Source: Solibacillus ferritrahens | GTDB taxonomy: Bacteria; Bacillota; Bacilli; Bacillales_A; Planococcaceae | Reading direction: 5' to 3' | Assembly (NCBI RefSeq): GCF_037027585.1 | Contig: NZ_JAXCLE010000004.1 | Coordinates: forward strand, 62,001-126,000 | DNA: 64,000 nucleotides | Shown here: piece after piece, positions 7,397 to 15,291 of the stretch | Numbering within the stretch: position 1 is the stretch's first letter | Layout: every line of letters begins with the position of its first letter | The notes under the pieces: generated by a model | The model's database searches: none | What the model saw: the letters and a program-made list of their open reading frames with translations, nothing else | Told to the model about the DNA's origin: nothing | Translations under genes and position numbers: made by a program

Positions 7397-8650
7397 ATGT
7401 ATGAAAATGCACCAGAACGCTCGATTATATGTATTGATATGCGTAGCTTTTACGCGAGCTGTATCGCATCGTTAGAAAATTTAAATGTGATGGAAGTGCC
7501 AATTGCAATTGTCGGTAATTTTCAGCAAAAGGGAAGCGTCGTACTTGCTGCATCACCACCGATGAAAAAGCGCTTTAATATTCTTACCGGTTCACGTTTG
7601 TATGAAATCCCGCCACATCCGGACATTCGTCTATTTGAGCCACGAATGTCACTCTTTATTCGTATGTCGATGGAAATTACACGTTTGTTCAACAATTTCG
7701 TTCCAAAAGAGGCCATTCATGTATATAGCGTTGATGAAAGCTTTATCGATTTGACAGGCACAGAAAAATTATGGGGACCTCCTGAAGAAACGGCGCAGTA
7801 TATTCAACAACTTATTTACAACCAATTTGACATTCCATGTGCAGTCGGTTTTGGACCAAATATGCTCATGGCAAAGCTGGCGCTGGATATTGAAGCAAAG
7901 AAAACGGGATTTGCGAAATGGACATATAATGATGTAGCGGAAAAATTATGGCCGATAATGCCGCTATCTACAATGTGGGGAATTGGTCGTCGTACAGAAA
8001 AAACGCTGAATCATATGGGTATTTACTCTGTTTATGATTTAGCGCATACCGATTTATCCCTACTGGAAAAGCGCTTTGGAGTGTTGGGTAATCAGCTCTA
8101 TTATCATGCATGGGGAATTGATCACTCGACTGTTGGTGCACCAATCCTGCAGGGGCAAATCAGCTTCGGAAAGGGGCAAATGCTCATGCGTGATTACCGC
8201 AGCCGAAAGGAAATTTTAGTCGTACTGCTTGAAATGTGCGAAGACGTAGCAAGGCGTGCAAGGGAAGCAAAGAAAATCGGACGAACGATATCATTGGGGC
8301 TTAGCTATAGTAAAGATGCCTTCGGAGGTGGATTCCATCGTTCGCGCACAATCGATGAGCCGACAAATGATACATTGAAGATTTTTGAAGTATGCAAACA
8401 ATTACTCGACGAATTTTACGCAGAACGCCCAGCACGCAAAATTACGATTACATTAAGTAACATCGAAAGTGAATATTCAATGCAGCTCAGCTTATTTGAT
8501 GAGAAGAGGTGGCGTAACCGTAAGCTCGGGGAAACGATGGACCGTTTACGTACAAAATACGGAACGACTGCCTTATTACGTGCTGTTTCCTATACAGATG
8601 CGGGTACAGCACTTGCACGGTCGACATTAGTAGGCGGACATAAACAATAA
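7397..8650 (+). CDS. uvrX: Y-family DNA polymerase, UvrX/YqjW type (SOS)
   Basis: A 417-residue UmuC/DinB-superfamily polymerase that copies damaged DNA. The palm-domain signatures are CIDMRSFYAS near residues 12-21 (first metal aspartate) and YSVDESFIDLTG near 107-118 (second Asp-Glu pair). A helix-hairpin-helix region (MWGIGRRTEK) and a little-finger region follow, and a beta-clamp-binding-like MQLSLF lies near the C terminus. The start is ATG 7397 behind AAGGAG. The SOS box upstream and the YolD-like gene downstream are the usual context of B. subtilis uvrX/yqjW. Confidence 0.92.
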   Translation: MYENAPERSIICIDMRSFYASCIASLENLNVMEVPIAIVGNFQQKGSVVLAASPPMKKRFNILTGSRLYEIPPHPDIRLFEPRMSLFIRMSMEITRLFNNFVPKEAIHVYSVDESFIDLTGTEKLWGPPEETAQYIQQLIYNQFDIPCAVGFGPNMLMAKLALDIEAKKTGFAKWTYNDVAEKLWPIMPLSTMWGIGRRTEKTLNHMGIYSVYDLAHTDLSLLEKRFGVLGNQLYYHAWGIDHSTVGAPILQGQISFGKGQMLMRDYRSRKEILVVLLEMCEDVARRAREAKKIGRTISLGLSYSKDAFGGGFHRSRTIDEPTNDTLKIFEVCKQLLDEFYAERPARKITITLSNIESEYSMQLSLFDEKRWRNRKLGETMDRLRTKYGTTALLRAVSYTDAGTALARSTLVGGHKQ

Positions 8651-8663
8651 GGGAGTGAACGCG

Positions 8664-8984
8664 ATGAACAAAGATAGAGGTGTGATTAAATGGACCGCGA
8701 TGATGTTACCCGAGCATGTAAAGTTATTGCGTGAATGGCAGGAAGAGGACGCACTGGTGATACAGCCTGAATTGGATGAAGCTCAATTGGAACAAATTAA
8801 TGAAAATTTACAGAGAGCCTATTCAGAAGCTAGCCCCATCCAATTGAAAGTATGGGAGCAAACAGGCATTTATACAATTACAGGTATTATTCAAAAAGTA
8901 AATGTACACGAACAATATGTGAAGCTAACAGACAACCGAAAAATTCTATTTCATAATATTTATGAAGCGATATTGGATGATTAA
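8664..8984 (+). CDS. YolD-like protein
   Basis: A 106-residue YolD-family protein. It shows the opening DRGxIKWTAMMLPEH and the C-terminal segment with KLTDNRKILFHNIYEA. The family almost always lies next to UvrX-type polymerases and is thought to act with them, though its biochemical role is not settled. The start is ATG 8664, 8 nt after a GGGAGTG site; a GTG at 8655 is inside that site. The gene starts 13 bp after uvrX and so shares its SOS control. Confidence 0.9.
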   Translation: MNKDRGVIKWTAMMLPEHVKLLREWQEEDALVIQPELDEAQLEQINENLQRAYSEASPIQLKVWEQTGIYTITGIIQKVNVHEQYVKLTDNRKILFHNIYEAILDD

Positions 8985-9074
8985 AATTCCCACTATATCT
9001 ATCTAGCAGGCATTTCTCCATGCGGATTTTGTACACGTACAAATGTATCGCTGAAAAAGAATATTCAAAAAATA

Positions 9075-9103
9075 TTGTTTTTTACAAAAGAACACCCTAT
9101 AAT
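9075..9103 (+). promoter_or_regulatory. tdh promoter
   Basis: TTGTTT at 9075-9080 and a perfect TATAAT at 9098-9103, with a 17-bp spacer, leave a leader of about 145 nt before the tdh start. Confidence 0.65.
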
Positions 9104-9255
9104 CAATTTCATGGAAATCTTTGAACATCAAGTTTTCATTGTAGATGATTGTACTTTCCTTAAGGACAATTGTTTTTAGTGAATAAAAAATAATAGATAG
9201 AGTTCAGCAATATTTAGGGGTGGATTCGTCTTTTAAAGGATAGGGAGGCTTCATC

Positions 9256-10206
9256 GTGAAAAAAATTATGGTGACCGGCGCTTTAGGTCAAATTGGTTCG
9301 GAATTAGTAGAGAAATTACGTCATACGTATGGCGTTGACAATGTATTGGCAACAGATATTCGGAAAATTGATCAGCATGAAGGTCCATTTGAAGTATTGG
9401 ATGTAACAGATGGGAAACGCATGCATGCGCTCGCACATGATTTTGGCGCAGATACGATGATTCATATGGCTGCACTACTATCAGCAACAGCAGAAAAAAA
9501 TCCAGTTTTCGCATGGAATTTAAATATGGGCGGTTTAATGAATGCACTTGAAGTAGCACGTGAGCTCGATATGCAGTTTTTCACGCCAAGCTCAATCGGC
9601 GCATTCGGTCCTTCTACGCCAAAGGACAATACACCACAAGATACATTACAGCGTCCAACTACAATGTACGGAGTAAACAAGGTAGCGGGCGAATTATTAT
9701 GTGATTATTACTATACACGCTATAGACTGGATACGCGTGGAGTCCGGTTCCCAGGGTTAATTTCGTATGTAACGCCACCAGGTGGGGGAACAACGGATTA
9801 TGCGGTCGATATTTATTATAAGGCGATTGCAGAAGGTCGTTACACATCTTATATTGCAGAAGGTACGTATATGGATATGATGTATATGCCGGATGCACTA
9901 CAGGCAATAGTTGATTTAATGGAAGCAGACCCGGCGAAGCTTATACATCGCAATGCGTTTAATATTTCAGCGATGAGCTTTGAGCCGTCGCAGATTGCAG
10001 CGGAAATTCAAAAGCATATTCCAAGCTTCACAATGGATTATGATGTAGATCCGGTACGTCAGGCAATTGCGGACAGCTGGCCAAATGCTATTGATTCATC
10101 AGCTGCAATTGAAGAATGGGGTTTTAAAGCAAGCTATGATTTAGAGAAAATGACGGTTGATATGCTGGAGAAACTAAAAGTACGATTAGCACAAAACGCG
10201 GTTTGA
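9256..10206 (+). CDS. tdh: L-threonine 3-dehydrogenase, SDR/epimerase-like type
   Basis: A 316-residue NAD-dependent enzyme of the extended SDR family. It has the GALGQIGSE nucleotide motif (8-16), the catalytic Y138-x3-K142 in MYGVNK, and FPGLISY and PGGGTTDYA segments typical of the SDR-type (not zinc-type) threonine dehydrogenases. It oxidises threonine to 2-amino-3-oxobutyrate, the substrate of Kbl (3403-4593). The start is GTG 9256 with TAGGGAGG 7 nt upstream. The gene is monocistronic. Confidence 0.9.
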   Translation: MKKIMVTGALGQIGSELVEKLRHTYGVDNVLATDIRKIDQHEGPFEVLDVTDGKRMHALAHDFGADTMIHMAALLSATAEKNPVFAWNLNMGGLMNALEVARELDMQFFTPSSIGAFGPSTPKDNTPQDTLQRPTTMYGVNKVAGELLCDYYYTRYRLDTRGVRFPGLISYVTPPGGGTTDYAVDIYYKAIAEGRYTSYIAEGTYMDMMYMPDALQAIVDLMEADPAKLIHRNAFNISAMSFEPSQIAAEIQKHIPSFTMDYDVDPVRQAIADSWPNAIDSSAAIEEWGFKASYDLEKMTVDMLEKLKVRLAQNAV

Positions 10207-10230
10207 TTTCTTTAACGCAATTGATTAGTG

Positions 10231-10272
10231 AAGCGAGTGTGGCTGTTGGAAAACAGTTCACTCGCTTTTTTA
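10231..10272 (+). terminator. Intrinsic terminator of tdh
   Basis: A 9-bp stem, AAGCGAGTG (10231-10239) with CACTCGCTT (10259-10267), has an inner GTT/AAC pairing and is followed by T residues. Confidence 0.88.
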
Positions 10273-10280
10273 TATAAGTA

Positions 10281-10519
10281 CTAGAAAATGCACTTATGTC
10301 CCATGAAGCGGTATTTGAGCAGCTGTAATCGCAATTCCACATGCTAAATGGCAGGAGCGACCACTGGCATGTGTCGTATTAAAAGAAGAACTGACTGCAT
10401 TTCTGGAAGGACAATTTGCAAAATGGTGGTTACCGGATGATATCGTATTCCTAACAGAAATTCCGAAAACTTCTGTAGGGAAGTTCTTAAAAGCAAAGCT
10501 ACGCTACGCGAAAATGTGA
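10281..10519 (+). pseudogene. 3' remnant of a fatty-acyl-CoA synthetase (AMP-binding enzyme)
   Basis: About 80 codons match the C-terminal domain of AMP-forming acyl-CoA synthetases. They begin ENALMSHEAVFE, shift by one base near 10320 to AAVIAIPHAKWQERPLACVV, then run FAKWWLPDDIVFL and end EIPKTSVGKFLKAKLR with a stop at 10517-10519. The invariant lysine of PKTSVGK is still there. The segment between VVLK and EELTAF also looks a few residues short. There is no start codon and no upstream part of the gene. It is a decayed leftover directly after the tdh terminator. Confidence 0.8.
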
Positions 10520-10568
10520 ATGAAATTTATCCACAGCTCCAAGTGTAATACAGAATTGCAGAAAAAAT

Positions 10569-10604
10569 GGGAACGCTTCGAGTTAACGAGCGTTCCCATT
10601 TTTT
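10569..10604. terminator. Bidirectional terminator overlapping a stop codon
   Basis: The stem GGGAACGCT (10569-10577) with AGCGTTCCC (10589-10597) is flanked by A and T runs on both sides. The stop codon of the minus-strand gene (10583-10585) lies in the loop, and its last codons form one arm. Confidence 0.8.
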
Positions 10605-10816
10605 GTTGCTTTTCCACCTGTGAAGAAGCGTTTCATTAAGGAAAGTCCTAGGTTGAAAAGGAAAATAATAAGCGCTACACGAAAGAATGCAACAAAATAT
10701 TGCCAAACTGTCGTACTCTCAATAAAGAGTAATGACATATTGTCGACTAAAACATACGTAAAATAACCTGCAAGTGCGATGAAAAATATCCCAGCAAAAA
10801 AATCCTTTACACTCAT
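10583..10816 (-). CDS. Small two-segment membrane protein, unknown
   Basis: A 77-residue protein starting at ATG 10816 behind a GGAGGCC-type site. It has two hydrophobic helices (about residues 7-25 and 40-58) and ends in a basic tail (KRFFTGGKATKNGNAR). I do not recognise a family. It lies downstream of trpA on the same strand, separated from it by about 65 bp, and ends within its own terminator hairpin. It may be the last gene of the trp transcript, since no terminator is evident between trpA and this gene. Confidence 0.65.
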   Translation of the reverse strand: MSVKDFFAGIFFIALAGYFTYVLVDNMSLLFIESTTVWQYFVAFFRVALIIFLFNLGLSLMKRFFTGGKATKNGNAR

Positions 10817-10882
10817 TCATTGGCCTCCATCCGCTACTACTTAATAAGTAAACGATACCACAGGAAGGAAAGAGAAAGTAGA

Positions 10883-11662
10883 CTAATTTATCGTAGCTTT
10901 TTTCGTCGCCTGCACTAGCGCTTCAATCGTTGCCCAGTCTTGCTCAACTAGTGCAGTAACAATTTTACTGCCGACAATCACTCCATCTGCAATGTCCCCA
11001 AAGCTTTTCACATGTTCAATTGTTGAAATGCCGAAGCCTGCTAAAACTGGGATGTTGCTTGCTGCTTTCAAATTCGCGAAATGCCCAGCAAGTTCTGTTG
11101 CAAAGCTCACACGTTCGCCAGTAATTCCATTGACTGTTACGGCATAAATAAATCCTTCACTCGCTGCGGCCAATTTTTTTATTCGCTCAACAGGACTCGT
11201 TAATGAAACGAGCTGAACAAGCGCAATGCCATGTTCCTTTAATGCAGTATGGAGTAAAGCACTTTCCTCAAACGGCATATCCGGTACGATTAGCCCTTGC
11301 ACACCACCAAGCTTTGCATCCTTTGCAAAGTCTTCAATACCATATGCCAAAATTGGGTTTAAATAAGTCATTACAACTAGCGGGATATGAATTTCCTGTG
11401 AAAAGCTTGTTAACTCTGCCAACACTTTTCTTAGTGTAATACCATGCGCAAGTGCCCGTTCTCCAGCCTGTTCAATCGTTGGTCCATCTGCAACAGGATC
11501 TGTAAATGGAATACCCACTTCAACGGCCGATACACCGATTTGCTGGAGCTTTAAAATAGTTGGCTTTAATGTTTCGATACCTCCATCACCAGCCATAATG
11601 TAAGGAACAAATGCTTTATCCCCAGTTGCTAATACGTCTTCAAGCTGTTTTTGCAATGTCAT
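10883..11662 (-). CDS. trpA: Tryptophan synthase alpha subunit
   Basis: A 259-residue TIM-barrel subunit that splits indole-3-glycerol phosphate to indole and glyceraldehyde 3-phosphate. The catalytic glutamate lies in VEVGIPFTDPVADGP (near 48-62), and the phosphate-binding loop FGISTIEHV and GVIVGSKIV follow. It overlaps the end of trpB by 4 bp (ATGA type), so translation is coupled. It is the last biosynthetic gene of the trp operon. Confidence 0.96.
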   Translation of the reverse strand: MTLQKQLEDVLATGDKAFVPYIMAGDGGIETLKPTILKLQQIGVSAVEVGIPFTDPVADGPTIEQAGERALAHGITLRKVLAELTSFSQEIHIPLVVMTYLNPILAYGIEDFAKDAKLGGVQGLIVPDMPFEESALLHTALKEHGIALVQLVSLTSPVERIKKLAAASEGFIYAVTVNGITGERVSFATELAGHFANLKAASNIPVLAGFGISTIEHVKSFGDIADGVIVGSKIVTALVEQDWATIEALVQATKKATIN

Positions 11663-12846
11663 TTCACGTCACCTCCAAGTTTATCCATTAATGTGTGAAC
11701 ATCTTTGTCCCCACGTCCTGATAAGCACACGACAATAATTTCATCTGCAGGGCGGTCTTTGGCAAATTGTGCTGCATAGTAAACGGCATGGGCACTTTCC
11801 AATGCCGGTAAAATTCCTTCCGTTTCACATAACAGCTTCACACCTTCAAGTGCCTGTTCATCTGTAACAGAAGGGTAGGATGCACGGCCTGTTTCATGTA
11901 AATGACAATGTTCAGGACCTACTCCTGGATAATCCAATCCGGCTGAAATAGAATGTGCTTCTTGAATGAATCCATTGTCATCCTGCAGTAAATACATGAA
12001 AGCCCCGTGTAGGACGCCTGTTTTCCCTTCATGAATCGCTGCTGCATGCCGATTTGTATCGATCCCTGCACCTGCTGCTTCCACACCATATAGTGCGACT
12101 TCCTTATCTTCCACAAAGGGATAGAACATGCCAATCGCATTACTGCCGCCGCCAATACAAGCAATAACTGTATCCGGAAGGCGTCCTTCCTGCTGTAAAA
12201 TTTGGGCACGTGTTTCATCCCCAATGACACGCTGGAAATCACGCACAATTGTAGGGAAGGGGTGTGGCCCAAGTGCCGATCCTAAAATGTAGTGAGTATC
12301 TTCAATATGAGTAACCCAGTGTCGCAATGCTTCATTAACTGCATCTTTTAATGTTGCAGAACCTTTTTCTACCGCAACAACTTTTGTCCCGAGCAGCTCC
12401 ATACGGAAAACGTTCAGTTGCTGACGGCGTACATCTTCTGCCCCCATATAAACGATACATTCCATATCAAGCAATGCACACGCAGTTGCCGTTGCAACAC
12501 CATGCTGACCTGCACCTGTTTCAGCAACAATCTTCTTCTTCCCCATACGTTTTGCTAAAAGTGCTTGGCCGATCGCATTATTTATTTTATGAGCGCCAGT
12601 ATGATTTAAATCTTCACGTTTTAAATAGATTTTCGCACCGCCGACTTTTTTCGTTAAACGCTCCGCAAAATAAAGGGGAGTTTCCCGTCCGACATATTGC
12701 TTTAAATAATAATCAAGTTCTTCCTGGAATGAGGGGTCTTTTTTTGCTTCCTCATATGCAAGCTCCAATTCTTCAAGTGAAGTCATCAATGTCTCGGGCA
12801 CGAATTGACCGCCAAATCGTCCAAAGCGTCCTTTTACTGTCGTCAT
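11659..12846 (-). CDS. trpB: Tryptophan synthase beta subunit
   Basis: A 395-residue PLP subunit that joins indole and serine to tryptophan. The PLP lysine is in HTGAHKINNAIGQ (near residue 86), with the GGGSNAIG phosphate loop (near 232), the GAGQHG loop and a C-terminal CLSGRGDKD. It overlaps trpF by 4 bp upstream and trpA by 4 bp downstream. It looks intact and normal in length. Confidence 0.97.
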   Translation of the reverse strand: MTTVKGRFGRFGGQFVPETLMTSLEELELAYEEAKKDPSFQEELDYYLKQYVGRETPLYFAERLTKKVGGAKIYLKREDLNHTGAHKINNAIGQALLAKRMGKKKIVAETGAGQHGVATATACALLDMECIVYMGAEDVRRQQLNVFRMELLGTKVVAVEKGSATLKDAVNEALRHWVTHIEDTHYILGSALGPHPFPTIVRDFQRVIGDETRAQILQQEGRLPDTVIACIGGGSNAIGMFYPFVEDKEVALYGVEAAGAGIDTNRHAAAIHEGKTGVLHGAFMYLLQDDNGFIQEAHSISAGLDYPGVGPEHCHLHETGRASYPSVTDEQALEGVKLLCETEGILPALESAHAVYYAAQFAKDRPADEIIVVCLSGRGDKDVHTLMDKLGGDVK

Positions 12847-13460
12847 AAAATCAACTCTCCTTTTGCTATTTCAATAAAATTCGTAATCGCTGTCGAACTT
12901 TTTCGACCATCTACCTCTACACCACTTGAAACATCTACAGCAAATGGCTCGACCAGCATTATCGCCAGTCCTAAATTTTCTTCATTTAAACCACCTGCTA
13001 AAATGACCTTATTCATCGGAATATTTACTTTATCCAAAAGCATCCAGTCAAATGATTCTCCACTACCTCCACGGAAGTCTGTACCTGGCGCATCAAATAA
13101 ATAGTAGTCGACATTATAGGTTGCCGCTCGCTTAACATCTTCTTCCCCACGAATCGAAAATGCTTTAATAGCTGGTAGGCCGATTTCCTGTATTTGCTCC
13201 TGCGTTTCATCTCCGTGATACTGGATATAGTCGAGTCCGACTTGATCGGCAATTTGTCGAATGACATCGTTCTGTTCATTTACAAAAACTCCAACCTTTT
13301 TTACCGTACTTGGAATTACTTTTGCTAATTCAGCTGCTTCCTCTACTGTAATGCGTCGTTTACTGGGCGCAAACATGAATCCGATAAAATCAGCTCCAGC
13401 TTTTACCGCAGCTTCGACATGTTCGATTTCTTTCAATCCGCAAATTTTTGCTTTAGTCAT
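12843..13460 (-). CDS. trpF: Phosphoribosylanthranilate isomerase
   Basis: A 205-residue TIM barrel carrying out the Amadori rearrangement of phosphoribosylanthranilate. Signatures are KICGLKEIEHVE with the catalytic cysteine (near residue 7), FAPSKRRI, the catalytic aspartate in LFDAPGTDFRGG and the terminal VDVSSGVE phosphate loop. It overlaps trpC and trpB by 4 bp each. Length and motifs are normal. Confidence 0.95.
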   Translation of the reverse strand: MTKAKICGLKEIEHVEAAVKAGADFIGFMFAPSKRRITVEEAAELAKVIPSTVKKVGVFVNEQNDVIRQIADQVGLDYIQYHGDETQEQIQEIGLPAIKAFSIRGEEDVKRAATYNVDYYLFDAPGTDFRGGSGESFDWMLLDKVNIPMNKVILAGGLNEENLGLAIMLVEPFAVDVSSGVEVDGRKSSTAITNFIEIAKGELIL

Positions 13461-14251
13461 CTATTTTCGCCAACCTTCGCTATGATGTCGATTTGTAGTG
13501 CTTTAAGGGAGTTCTTGACGTTTCCGCTCACCATTAAGGATTCGCCAACTAAAACGCCTTTTGCGCCTGCATTCGCCACAAAATGCGCATCTTCAGCGTT
13601 CCAAATGCCACTTTCGCTAATAAATGCGATGGAAGAAGGGGGAAGGTGCTGGGCAATTTCAGCGGTAGTTGTTAAAGAAACTTCAAATGTCTTTAAGTTA
13701 CGATTATTTACACCGACAATTTTCGCACCAATATTGAGTGCACGCTGTAACTCTTCCGTATCATGTACTTCTACAAGAACTTCCAGCTGTTTCTCAGTTG
13801 CATATGTGTAAAGTGCCTTTAATTGTTCATCCGTTAATGCCGCCACGATCAATAAAATGACTGAAGCACCTGCAGCCTTTGCATAGTCAATCTGCACTTC
13901 ATGAATCATGAAGTCTTTGCATAACACCGGAATATCCACCGCATTTGCTACCGCATGTAAATCTTCGAAGCTGCCTTTAAAAAATGCCTGCTCTGTTAAA
14001 ACGGAAATGCAGGCAGCCCCGGCTTCCTCATACTGTCTAGCCTGTTCAACAGGGTCGATATGTGTCGCAATATCACCTTTTGATGGAGAGGCGCGCTTCA
14101 TTTCAGAAATGACTTGCAACGTACTGGCTGTAATTAATGTTTTATATAAAGAGGGACGTACCTTATCAATTGTTGGAAAGTTTGGTGCTGATGCAAGTAA
14201 AGCAGGTAATTCGAGCTTTTTTTTCGCTATAATTCGGTCTAAAATAGTCAT
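13457..14251 (-). CDS. trpC: Indole-3-glycerol phosphate synthase
   Basis: A 264-residue TIM barrel that closes the indole ring. Visible motifs are SEMKRASPSKGDI (catalytic lysine), VLCKDFMIHEVQI, VGVNNRNL and FISESGIW. It overlaps trpD and trpF by 4 bp. It appears functional by motif content. Confidence 0.96.
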   Translation of the reverse strand: MTILDRIIAKKKLELPALLASAPNFPTIDKVRPSLYKTLITASTLQVISEMKRASPSKGDIATHIDPVEQARQYEEAGAACISVLTEQAFFKGSFEDLHAVANAVDIPVLCKDFMIHEVQIDYAKAAGASVILLIVAALTDEQLKALYTYATEKQLEVLVEVHDTEELQRALNIGAKIVGVNNRNLKTFEVSLTTTAEIAQHLPPSSIAFISESGIWNAEDAHFVANAGAKGVLVGESLMVSGNVKNSLKALQIDIIAKVGENR

Positions 14252-15285
14252 ATAATCGTTTCCTCCTGCATCACTTTTTTGTTATAGGCAACAACACTTT
14301 CTAGCTTTTCATATGCACGACCCGACAGGATGCTGTCCTTTGCCATGTCGATACCTTCTTTCATCGTGCTCGCTAAGCCATATGCAAAGAATCCAATGCC
14401 GGCATTTAACACGACTGTGTCGAAATATACACTTTGCTTTCCTTTAAATAAATCGCGCATAATAACTGCGTTTTCAGAAGGGGTCCCACCACGGATAGCT
14501 GATAATGGCTGTGCAGTTAAACCTACATCTTCCGCACGAAGCTTAAACGGAATAATATCACCGTGGTCTAAAAGGACGAATGTATTCTCACCGTCCAATG
14601 ATGCCTCATCCATTCCTTGTGCCCCTGATACGACAATCGCGCGCTCACGTCCGAGCATGTGCAGCACTTCAGCATAATCCGTAGTAAAGTTAGGGCGGTT
14701 AATACCAACGAATTGAGTTTTCAAAGGTACAGGATTTGTTAAAGGTCCGACTAAATTAAAGATTGTCGGCTTTCCAAGTGATTGTCGAACTTCGCCGATC
14801 CGCTTTAGCTTTGGATGCATGTTTGGTGCATGTAAAAAGGCGATTCCGTGCTGTTTCAATAAATCTATCGTTTGTGCTGTATCCGGGAGTAGGGTAATGC
14901 CAAGTGCTTCTAAAACATCCGAGCTGCCTGAAGCGCTCGACACTTTCCGGTTACCATGCTTTGCAACTAAAATGCCCCCGCCGGCTAACACGAAAGCTGC
15001 GGTCGTACTAATATTGAAGCTTTGAAGACCGTCGCCACCTGTACCACAATTATCGATATAAATACCTTCTGGTGCATCGACAGAAACGGCATGTGATTTC
15101 ATGACAGAAGCGAGCCCGGCAACTTCATGTGCTGTTTCACCTTTGATACTCATCGCTGTTAAAAAGGCAGCTATCTGCTCTTTTGGTGTCTGCTCATTAA
15201 AAATGAGTTGTGCAGCCTGTTGCATCTCTTTAAAAACTAAATGTTCTTTTCGCTCGATTTTTTCAATATATGGAAGTAAAGGCAT
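14248..15285 (-). CDS. trpD: Anthranilate phosphoribosyltransferase
   Basis: A 345-residue enzyme that transfers phosphoribose from PRPP to anthranilate. The diagnostic GTGGDGLQSFNIST PRPP loop is near residues 82-95, followed by KHGNRKVSSASGSSDVLE. It starts 6 bp after the trpE stop, with AAAGGATG as its ribosome site inside the trpE end, and overlaps trpC by 4 bp. No TrpG-type glutaminase is fused or adjacent. In Bacillales that subunit is often shared with folate synthesis and encoded elsewhere. Confidence 0.95.
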   Translation of the reverse strand: MPLLPYIEKIERKEHLVFKEMQQAAQLIFNEQTPKEQIAAFLTAMSIKGETAHEVAGLASVMKSHAVSVDAPEGIYIDNCGTGGDGLQSFNISTTAAFVLAGGGILVAKHGNRKVSSASGSSDVLEALGITLLPDTAQTIDLLKQHGIAFLHAPNMHPKLKRIGEVRQSLGKPTIFNLVGPLTNPVPLKTQFVGINRPNFTTDYAEVLHMLGRERAIVVSGAQGMDEASLDGENTFVLLDHGDIIPFKLRAEDVGLTAQPLSAIRGGTPSENAVIMRDLFKGKQSVYFDTVVLNAGIGFFAYGLASTMKEGIDMAKDSILSGRAYEKLESVVAYNKKVMQEETII

Positions 15286-15291
15286 ACATAC

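Noticed and set aside
12351..12848. 165-codon plus-strand frame antisense to trpB
   Set aside because: It has no ribosome site, a composition typical of a shadow frame, and trpB is clearly the gene. Similar antisense frames in argS, fadF, kdgT-like and trp genes were dropped for the same reason.
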